Source: Paraliobacillus ryukyuensis (GTDB lineage Bacteria; Bacillota; Bacilli; Bacillales; Amphibacillaceae). Taken from it: 64,000 bases of DNA. Made by a program: the position numbers and the translations under genes. Where the stretch lies: contig NZ_QNRI01000003.1 in assembly GCF_003315295.1 (NCBI RefSeq), forward strand, positions 124,001 through 188,000, read 5' to 3'. Below are positions 56,147 through 64,000 of the stretch, in pieces. A model generated the notes under the pieces. The model was not told the origin of the DNA, searched no databases, and saw only the letters and a program-made list of their open reading frames with translations. Every line of letters starts with the position of its first letter. Within the stretch, counting starts at the first letter, position 1.

Positions 56147-56203
56147 TGTTTATCACTCCTGGGATCATTATAGCAAAAAATAATTTGTTTGACTTCATCA
56201 ATT

Positions 56204-56234
56204 AAATTGTGTACAATTCAATTGTAAACAATTT
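56204..56234. promoter_or_regulatory. OhrR operator between ohrR and ohr
   Basis: TACAATTCAATTGTA (56212-56226) is a perfect copy of the OhrR operator TACAATT-N-AATTGTA. It extends to a 31-bp near-palindrome with flanking AAATTGT and ACAATTT. Confidence 0.88.
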
Positions 56235-56264
56235 AATTAACCAAAAATTATTGGAGGGTTTTAT

Positions 56265-56687
56265 ATGGTAAACGCGCTTTATACTGCAAAATCAACTGCT
56301 GAAGGTGGACGTAAAGGAACGGTTCAATCGTCAGATGGAAATTTGAATCTAAATTTATCTATGCCTAAAGGACTTGGTGGAACGGAAGATGCAGGTACAA
56401 CCAATCCGGAACAATTATTCTCTGCTGGTTATGCTGCTTGCTTTGACAGTGCCCTACAAATGGTGGCAGGTCAAGCAAAGAAAAATATCTCATCTAAAGT
56501 GACCGCAGAAATTAGTATCGGCCAAGTAGAAGGTGGATTTGGTCTATCAGCAAAACTTCATGCGGAAATCTCAGGTGTATCACAAGACGAAGCAGTAGAA
56601 TTAGTAAAAGCTGCACATCAAGTGTGCCCTTACTCAAATGCAACACGCGGAAACATTGATGTCGAAATTAGTGCAACTGCTGTTTAA
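56265..56687 (+). CDS. ohrA: Organic hydroperoxide reductase Ohr
   Basis: 140 residues, OsmC/Ohr family. Reactive Cys59 in GYAACFDSALQ and resolving Cys121 in HQVCPYSNATRGN. Reduces organic hydroperoxides using lipoyl thiols. Single gene with GGAGGG ahead of the ATG and a strong terminator after it. Confidence 0.95.
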   Translation: MVNALYTAKSTAEGGRKGTVQSSDGNLNLNLSMPKGLGGTEDAGTTNPEQLFSAGYAACFDSALQMVAGQAKKNISSKVTAEISIGQVEGGFGLSAKLHAEISGVSQDEAVELVKAAHQVCPYSNATRGNIDVEISATAV

Positions 56688-56750
56688 TCGATCACTTAAT
56701 CAATAAAAAGTAAATATACCTCACGCTGCTATTTTACGAATTTACAATAG

Positions 56751-56790
56751 AAAAGCCGCTTCTTTCACCCTCGGACAAGAAGCGGCTTTT
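56751..56790 (+). terminator. Terminator after ohr
   Basis: 14-bp stem AAAAGCCGCTTCTT / AAGAAGCGGCTTTT with a 12-nt loop. The following 56791-57060 is AT-rich with nothing clear. Confidence 0.9.
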
Positions 56791-57074
56791 ATCATTTTTC
56801 AAATTCTCCATTGTTAATGAACGTTCTGCTCGTTTAAAAGCCATTTTACAGATCTTACTAACTTTCTTTATTATCATTCATTATGATAATTCCATTAATT
56901 GAGATATTCAATGTTTATTGTTCATATAATTTGTTTCGTATAAATTAGATGATTAATAAGGGACTATATACACTTATGCTTTGTTTTAGTTGATTTTCCT
57001 AACCTTTACATTTTTTTTATTACCATGTAATCTATAACGTATAGAATAACCTTCACATACAGGATGTGACCTAA

Positions 57075-57665
57075 TTGAGAACAAATGATGTAATTGATCG
57101 TGCTAGAAGCAAAGTGATTGAAGCAGTCTCGCATAATATGAATTTATATGGGATTACACCCTCTGCCAGCCGTTTATACAGCCTACTTGCCTTTACCGAG
57201 AAACCGCTTACTTTAGATGAGATGAAAGACGAGCTTGGCATGAGTAAAACAAGTATGAGCATTGCGGTGCGAACATTGCTTGATTTAAATATGGTAGAAA
57301 AGGTTTGGCGCAAAGGGGTTAGGAAAGATTTATATGTCATTAATGATGAGCCTTATCAACGATTTTTTGACTATTTCCTCTTCAAATGGCGACCAGCTAT
57401 TAATATGAATGCCAAAGCAACGAAGCAAGCTATTACAGAATTGCAAGCACTATGTGACAACCCCGATACATCTAATGAAGATCGTCAAAAAGCCCAAACG
57501 GATCTTACGAAACTAAGAAATTGGCTTCATTACTACGATTGGATCGACCGATTAATCGACAGTTTTGAAACAAAAGAAATTCTAGATTTTATACCTTTAC
57601 ATGAGGAGCTGGATGAAGAAGCCGTACAAGACGGAGTAGGAACAGATAATCTTAACAACGAGTGA
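57075..57665 (+). CDS. gbsR: GbsR-family (MarR-like) regulator
   Basis: 196 residues from TTG 57075 (AGGATGTGA 6 nt upstream). NLYGITPSASRLYSLLAF, the winged helix MKDELGMSKTSMSIAVRTLL and VWRKGVRKDLYV are typical of GbsR, the choline-sensing repressor of glycine betaine synthesis. No gbsAB or choline importer genes are in this window, so here it is an orphan; it may control distant osmoprotectant genes. Confidence 0.85.
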   Translation: MRTNDVIDRARSKVIEAVSHNMNLYGITPSASRLYSLLAFTEKPLTLDEMKDELGMSKTSMSIAVRTLLDLNMVEKVWRKGVRKDLYVINDEPYQRFFDYFLFKWRPAINMNAKATKQAITELQALCDNPDTSNEDRQKAQTDLTKLRNWLHYYDWIDRLIDSFETKEILDFIPLHEELDEEAVQDGVGTDNLNNE

Positions 57666-57682
57666 CTGTAGCAAGATAGAAA

Positions 57683-57728
57683 GAAACAAGGTCCCACTTT
57701 CGTACTCATAGTGGAACCTTGTTTCTTC
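57683..57728. terminator. Bidirectional terminator gbsR / licR
   Basis: 16-bp stem GAAACAAGGTCCCACT / AGTGGAACCTTGTTTC with one mismatch, between convergent genes. Confidence 0.9.
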
Positions 57729-59668
57729 TATAACATCCCGTTTATCATTTCAATAAATTGACCGTTATCTTCACATTGAATGAGTTGTTTTACTTTTTGT
57801 TCATCTTCAATAATATCAATTAAATGTTCATACATATGATTTAGGTCTGTTTTCTTATCTTCTCCAATGCTTAATAAACACACAAATTGCACACGATTTC
57901 CTTCCCAATCAATTGGTTTTTTCAACGTACAAATGGTCCAGAATGTTTCAGGACTGAAAGGTTCTAATGGATGCGGAACAGCAACCATATTTCCAAAGCT
58001 AGTAGTAGATAATCGTTCTCTTTCCAAAACAGAGTGACAAAATGATGCAGTGACATAGCCAGCTGTCACTAATTTCTCTGATAAGTACTGTATAACGGCT
58101 TCTTTTGTTTGCAGATCTTTATGAAGAAAGATTAAATCCTCTTTTAAAAATCCTCTTTTATTCTTATTGATGCTCTGGAGATAATGACCGATATGCTGCA
58201 AATCCTCTGATCCTAATATCGTATTCACATAGAGAACAGGGATAGGTAGTTTGGTTTCGATAGGAATCGTCGTAATAATAAAATCAATCTGTGCTAGCGA
58301 TACTTCATTAAATCGATAGTAATCAATCGTGTCCACTACTTGTAGTTGATTAGGATATTTGGATTGCAATCGATATTTGAGTAACATCGCACTTCCCGAA
58401 CCAGTTGCGCAAACAATAATGCAACGCTTAACACCTTGTTCCATCTTTTTTCTAAAAATTGCTAAACCAATATGCAATGCTATATAACCAATTTCATCTT
58501 CATCGATGGTAATCGCTAATCTTTCTTGCAATACTTTACTTGCTAATACTGCTGCTTCAAATGCCAACGGATATTTAGCTTTTATCTCATCAAGCATTGG
58601 ATTCCTTAGATTCATGCCATATCGGAGTCGGTTTACGGCCGGTTGTAAATGTAGTCCCAAAGCAATAAATAGTTCGTGATCTTCTACTAACTGTAATTTT
58701 AAACGTTCATCAACCTTGAAGATGATCTCTTTTATTGCTTCTCTTACATCATGGTCAACAAATGCATCAAACTCTTGTGGAGGAATGTTTATCTTTGCTA
58801 TTTTTTTCGTTCCTAGTAAATGAATCGCGATATAGGCTATTTCTGATTCTGGAAAAGATACGTGTAAAGCTGCTTCGATTTTTGCGACAATTTGTTTCGC
58901 CACTTGATACTCCATAAGGTGATAGATTTCTTCCACCTCTTCTTGTGCAAGCAGAACATATTTTTCACTAGTGATTCGCTTACAAGCAATAGCAAAATGA
59001 ATACTTAAATTATTTAATGCAACATCGGACATCTCGATTTTATTTGCTTTTACTTCTTGTAAAATAATCGTATAAATTTTATCTATTTCTTCTTTTGGAA
59101 GAATGTCGTCACTATGATGCGTTTCAATAGGAACTTTTGTGCGATTAAATACGTACTCGGAGATACAAAACCTTACTTGCATTTCATCGCCTATTACCTT
59201 TATGCCATAATGTGGCTTACTTTCCAACGTCAGTTTAAACCGTTTGAGTATTTGCTTTATCTCAATTAAATCATAATGATTCAATGTGGACTTACTTATA
59301 TATAATTCATCTGCAATGTCATCCAATTTAATATAACCATTTGCTAAAAGGAGCTTTCTAAGAATAAAAATCACACGCTCTTCAGGAGAAGCAGGTGTGT
59401 CATTAGAAAGTGACTTCTCAGACATGTTTTGTAAAAAATCTTTAAATCTACTATTGTCGCTTACTTCTAACTGATACCCTTTTCCTCTGGTAGATTTAAT
59501 AAATCCGCCACTTTTGAATAACACTTCGTTTAGTGCCTTTATATCATTTCGAATTGTTCGTGAAGTTACTTGTATTCGATCTGCTAATTTATTACTCGTT
59601 AATGGAGCACTTGTCGCCATTAATTCTTTTAATATTACTTTCATTCTACTAGTTAGTATCGTTATCAC
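57728..59668 (-). CDS. licR: LicR-type PRD-containing PTS-regulated activator
   Basis: 646 residues. HTH_11 (LTSNKLADRIQVTSRTIRND), a second Mga-type HTH (LDDIADELYISKSTLNH), two PRD domains with phospho-His sites (SIHFAIACKR, IAIHLLG; then LGLHLQPAVNRLRYG, IALHIGLAI), a GatB-type EIIB with Cys in CIIVCATGSGSAM, and a C-terminal EIIA with His in AVPHPLEPF. Order and length match B. subtilis LicR, activator of licBCAH. GTG 59668 is used; ATG 59644 is an alternative. Downstream of licC on the same strand, 270 bp away. Confidence 0.9.
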   Translation of the reverse strand: MITILTSRMKVILKELMATSAPLTSNKLADRIQVTSRTIRNDIKALNEVLFKSGGFIKSTRGKGYQLEVSDNSRFKDFLQNMSEKSLSNDTPASPEERVIFILRKLLLANGYIKLDDIADELYISKSTLNHYDLIEIKQILKRFKLTLESKPHYGIKVIGDEMQVRFCISEYVFNRTKVPIETHHSDDILPKEEIDKIYTIILQEVKANKIEMSDVALNNLSIHFAIACKRITSEKYVLLAQEEVEEIYHLMEYQVAKQIVAKIEAALHVSFPESEIAYIAIHLLGTKKIAKINIPPQEFDAFVDHDVREAIKEIIFKVDERLKLQLVEDHELFIALGLHLQPAVNRLRYGMNLRNPMLDEIKAKYPLAFEAAVLASKVLQERLAITIDEDEIGYIALHIGLAIFRKKMEQGVKRCIIVCATGSGSAMLLKYRLQSKYPNQLQVVDTIDYYRFNEVSLAQIDFIITTIPIETKLPIPVLYVNTILGSEDLQHIGHYLQSINKNKRGFLKEDLIFLHKDLQTKEAVIQYLSEKLVTAGYVTASFCHSVLERERLSTTSFGNMVAVPHPLEPFSPETFWTICTLKKPIDWEGNRVQFVCLLSIGEDKKTDLNHMYEHLIDIIEDEQKVKQLIQCEDNGQFIEMINGML

Positions 59669-59879
59669 TCCCTTTCTTTTCCAAAAGAAAGCTAGTATTT
59701 TACTTTTTTCTTAACTATAAATTATTTCCAAACACATAACAACAAATTCAGACAATTTTTTTATTTAATAAACTAGCTTATTAATTTCCATACGTATTTG
59801 CTTTAATAATTATATGAGAAGGTAATAGGAATTACTTAAGAAAATGATAATAGCACGACACTTTCCTTCACTACAATAG

Positions 59880-59911
59880 CAATAGAAGGACACCGATGCG
59901 TCCTCCTATCG
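59880..59911 (-). terminator. Probable terminator after licC
   Basis: Stem GATAGGAGGAC / GTCCTTCTATT on the minus strand with an 8-nt loop; T run is poor. Confidence 0.5.
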
Positions 59912-59939
59912 CAAACTCTATCTCACTTTTACACTCCAA

Positions 59940-61304
59940 TTAAATAATCGATTCTCCGCCTTGTTCTTGTTTTACTAGTTTACTATCGTACATCTTAATA
60001 AACGGTAGCCAAATGAGGAATGCTACAGCAGTACAAATCACTGCAAGAACAACTGCCATTAGGTCGCCCCCCGTACTAATAAAGGCACCTGCACCGATTG
60101 GTGTCGGCCAAGGCATTTGGGCAATTATTGGCTCGACTAGTTGAAGCTTAATCGCCCAATAAGCGATAGAGGCTGTTACCATTGGTGCTAAAAAGAACGG
60201 TATCGCCAAAAATGGGTTATAAACAATTGGCAAACCAAAGATTAACGGTTCATTAATATTAAAGAGACTAGGAGCAAGCGCTGCCTTTCCTAAAACTTTT
60301 AATTGTGATGACTTAGCTAAGAAGGCAATAAAGAATACTAACCCTAAGGTACTACCAGAACCACCAACGATAACAAAGGAATTGTTAAATTCACCTGCAA
60401 ATGGAATCGTTGCTCCAGCAATATTAGATTGCATGTTCGCTAACACGATAGGTGTTAAAAACCCAAACACAATAGTCGCACCATGTATTCCCACAATCCA
60501 AAGAGCGTGGACGAGGAAGAAGATAACTAAAATACCAAGCCAGCTATTCGCTAAGTTAACAACAAACCCAAAAGGAACCGCTATCATTTTAAAAATATCT
60601 GTACCTAATGCAATGAGCGCGCCATTAATAACTAATACTACAATAGCAACAAAGAATGCTGGAATTAATGCTGTGAACGATCTAGATACACCTTCAGGTA
60701 CTGCTTCAGGCATTTTTATAACCCAATTTCGTTTCACACAAAGTCGATATAATTGTACAGCCACAATGGCCATAAGAATTGCGGTAAATATTCCTGTTGC
60801 TCCTAGACGACTTACACCATCACCAACTATTTCCCATCCAAATACAATTGCGTTACCATCTTCACCCGATTGTTCAACTAATGACATGGTACCATCTTCT
60901 AATACCAATTGCGGAATCGTAATGAAAAATGCAAGCAGGGAAAGTAGTGCACCATTTAATGGATTTAAATTTAACGATTCTTCTTCGGCATAAATCTTCG
61001 TATATTCATAACCAATCACTAAGCCAAAATATAGCGCGAGTATGCCCATCGTTGCTTTATTTGCTAACATATATAAATCACTTATTCGAAAAAATGTAGC
61101 ATTATAAAAACCTTCTAAAAACGTAAATGTTTGCGGCAACACATTAAATACCAGAAACATCGAACCAACAATTACAAATGGTATCGAAGCCATCCCTGCT
61201 GCCATGATTGCACGAACGACTCGAAAGGAAGCAATTTTACCCATAGGGCCCATCAGATACTTTTCCAATAATGCGAATACTTTATTGTTTTCTGTTTCCA
61301 TCAT
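59940..61304 (-). CDS. licC: Cellobiose-type PTS EIIC
   Basis: 454 residues, about ten membrane spans: FRVVRAIMAAGMASIPFVIVG at the start, the substrate region FNINEPLIFGLPIVYNPFLA and WPTPIGAGAFISTGGDL. Lactose/cellobiose EIIC family. Imports cellobiose or lichenan oligomers, phosphorylated by LicB. 21 nt after the small membrane protein gene. Confidence 0.92.
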   Translation of the reverse strand: MMETENNKVFALLEKYLMGPMGKIASFRVVRAIMAAGMASIPFVIVGSMFLVFNVLPQTFTFLEGFYNATFFRISDLYMLANKATMGILALYFGLVIGYEYTKIYAEEESLNLNPLNGALLSLLAFFITIPQLVLEDGTMSLVEQSGEDGNAIVFGWEIVGDGVSRLGATGIFTAILMAIVAVQLYRLCVKRNWVIKMPEAVPEGVSRSFTALIPAFFVAIVVLVINGALIALGTDIFKMIAVPFGFVVNLANSWLGILVIFFLVHALWIVGIHGATIVFGFLTPIVLANMQSNIAGATIPFAGEFNNSFVIVGGSGSTLGLVFFIAFLAKSSQLKVLGKAALAPSLFNINEPLIFGLPIVYNPFLAIPFFLAPMVTASIAYWAIKLQLVEPIIAQMPWPTPIGAGAFISTGGDLMAVVLAVICTAVAFLIWLPFIKMYDSKLVKQEQGGESII

Positions 61305-61325
61305 AATACCCCTTTTCTTTAATAA

Positions 61326-61829
61326 TTAATTAATCGCCTCTTCATAATGTTTCATTCGTTTAAAATGCTTATCTTCATTTAGTTCAATTTTATTTAGGCG
61401 ATGAAGCATCCATAAACTTAATGCCATTCCAGCAATTAAAATCGCTGAAATTAGTAAGATAGATTTCCCTTGATAGAGAAAAAAGGGAAATAATGCAGTA
61501 AAAGCTGAAGTAAAGAACATCGGTATTAGTAACACTGCATTTGTAGCCAGTAAGATTCTAAAGCAGTACTTTGTTTTTTTCGCAATGTTTGCGTGTTTAC
61601 TATACATTTTTACCTGTTCTGATGTACTAATCACCAATACAACAAGTAATGATAATGGGATGAAATATAGCCGTGAATCACTCATTAACAAAGCCATGAA
61701 CCAATATAAATTTGTGAAAAAGAATAAGGCGGAAACATATCGGACAAGTAAATATCGATTAAAGTACATCGTTTTGATACTTAAATTTTTTCGATTTTGT
61801 TCTATTTGCGCCATTTCATTGTTCTTCAT
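61326..61829 (-). CDS. Small membrane protein within the lic operon
   Basis: 167 residues from ATG 61829 (GAGGG 8 nt upstream; ATG 61844 is the other option). Four or five hydrophobic segments in two pairs (YVSALFFFTNLYWFMALL, LYFIPLSLLVVLVI; then ILLATNAVLLIPMFFTSAF, LLISAILIAGMAL), and charged ends. Not a known PTS domain and not part of the B. subtilis licBCAH operon. No function recognised; placed between EIIB and EIIC it may be an accessory of the transporter. Confidence 0.8.
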   Translation of the reverse strand: MKNNEMAQIEQNRKNLSIKTMYFNRYLLVRYVSALFFFTNLYWFMALLMSDSRLYFIPLSLLVVLVISTSEQVKMYSKHANIAKKTKYCFRILLATNAVLLIPMFFTSAFTALFPFFLYQGKSILLISAILIAGMALSLWMLHRLNKIELNEDKHFKRMKHYEEAIN

Positions 61830-61922
61830 ATGCAAATCCCTCATTTGTTCATTTTGTGCTTCATCTCCTACAAGAAGTGTAGGATGGTGAAGCAGCTGTA
61901 TAAAAACGGTTTTAACTAATTA

Positions 61923-62246
61923 TTATTCCTTTGGAAGTTCTTCTAAAATGACATTACCAAGTTTCTCTACCCCCATAGGAATTGGAACGTAAGCTTGCGG
62001 TGGAATATTTGCGACGTGTTTACCGACTCGATCACCAGCCTCTTTAAATTTTTTATAATGCATTTTTGTTTGTGGACTAATTAAAAATAAATTAAAATCA
62101 CTTGATTCAATCATGTTACTTCCTTCTGTAGCAGAAGTTGCATCTACTAGAATATCGTGTCCCTTATCTTTTAAAAATGCTGTTGTTTTTTTTGCCATCA
62201 AAGATGATGACATGCCTCCTGCACAAATAATTAATACTTTTTGCAT
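61923..62246 (-). CDS. licB: Cellobiose-type PTS EIIB
   Basis: 107 residues. Phospho-Cys8 in VLIICAGGMSSSLMAKK, small alpha/beta EIIB of the lactose/cellobiose family. Passes phosphate from LicA to the sugar in LicC. Good ribosome site; 36 nt after the GH1 gene. Confidence 0.92.
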   Translation of the reverse strand: MQKVLIICAGGMSSSLMAKKTTAFLKDKGHDILVDATSATEGSNMIESSDFNLFLISPQTKMHYKKFKEAGDRVGKHVANIPPQAYVPIPMGVEKLGNVILEELPKE

Positions 62247-62282
62247 GTTACATTCCTCCCGTTAATATGATGAATTACTTAG

Positions 62283-63737
<1,455 letters not shown>

Positions 63738-63759
63738 TCATTCAGTCTGTGTATAGGTT

Positions 63760-64000
63760 TTAGTGATTGGTTTCCTTTAAGCTAATTTTCTTGTGTATAT
63801 CAATTAATTCTTGGGCTAAATCAAATACGGTCATAGCGTTCATTAAATGGTCTTGCGCATGAATCAGTAATAATCGAATCTCTGTTGTCTCTCCCCGCAT
63901 TTCCCCTTGAATAAGATCGGTTTGTGGACGGTGTGCTTTCGTCATTTCTTCATTCGCTTCTTTAAGCTTTTGTTCAGCTAAATCAAAATTCCCGGATTTT
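63760..64000 (-). CDS. licA: Cellobiose-type PTS EIIA (5' end beyond the window)
   Basis: The last 79 codons are visible, the frame being open to the right edge. EIIA features: NFDLAEQKLKEANEEMTKAH, then QTDLIQGEM, then the active-site helix LLLIHAQDHLMNAMT with its His. Lactose/cellobiose EIIA proteins are ~105 residues, so ~25 are missing. First visible gene of the lic operon. Confidence 0.9.
   Translation of the reverse strand, partial: KSGNFDLAEQKLKEANEEMTKAHRPQTDLIQGEMRGETTEIRLLLIHAQDHLMNAMTVFDLAQELIDIHKKISLKETNH

Overview
The window looks like a chromosomal segment of a low-GC, spore-forming, salt-tolerant member of the Bacillaceae (Gracilibacillus/Virgibacillus/Oceanobacillus-like; this is inference, no rRNA is present). 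Reasons: strong AGGAGG-type ribosome binding sites with frequent TTG/GTG starts, Bacillus-type small proteins (YfhD, YueI, YteJ, YjcA-like), a BclA-like collagen protein, an ectABC ectoine operon, PerR, OhrR, Fur and cre-type boxes, and rlmH. No tRNA, rRNA, CRISPR array or prophage was seen.

Layout. 1-2.6 kb: 3' part of a collagen-like spore-surface protein, a TPR glycosyltransferase, a JAMM peptidase and a 28-residue Cys/Arg/Lys-rich peptide gene. 2.7-9.3 kb: GH1 glucosidase, YjcA-like protein, relic of a sodium symporter, ABC ATPase, catalase behind an exact PerR box, alkyladenine glycosylase, YfhD, DoxX. 9.6-12.6 kb: ectABC and yueI. 12.6-16.3 kb: yteJ-sppA joined to a mannose PTS operon whose EIIC gene is cut off (EIID gone), plus manO. 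16.4-22 kb: ClC channel, DUF421, small proteins and the feoA-feoB-FeoB-associated set behind a Fur box.

22-35 kb is a maltodextrin/starch locus: a secreted CGTase-like enzyme and a cytoplasmic cyclomaltodextrinase-like enzyme read rightward. The MalEFG importer, MalR and two diverged alpha-glucosidases read leftward. Extracellular dextrins would be imported and split to glucose. GTGCAA-N4-TTGCAC operators mark malE and malL, and the two amylase genes share a leader motif plus hairpin.

35-46 kb: an RNA methyltransferase fused to a MarR domain with a structured leader, YxjI-like protein, nitroreductase, luciferase-like oxidoreductase, IS debris, and a sugar-acid locus (GntR, KdgK, KdgA, beta-glucoside-type PTS, ManD/RspA-like dehydratase). 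46-53 kb: a phospholipase A2-like relic, then a four-gene operon (Rgg/PlcR-type regulator, ApbE, two NADPH:FMN reductases). The last reductase has a PAS domain and two C-terminal ApbE flavinylation motifs. This is the most unusual system in the window. A doubly inactivated IS3 element follows.

53-64 kb: CGNR regulator divergent from an MFS transporter and a DinB-like protein, rlmH, ohrR/ohr, GbsR-like regulator, and a lic-type cellobiose PTS operon (licA cut by the window end, GH1, licB, a membrane protein, licC) with a LicR-type regulator.
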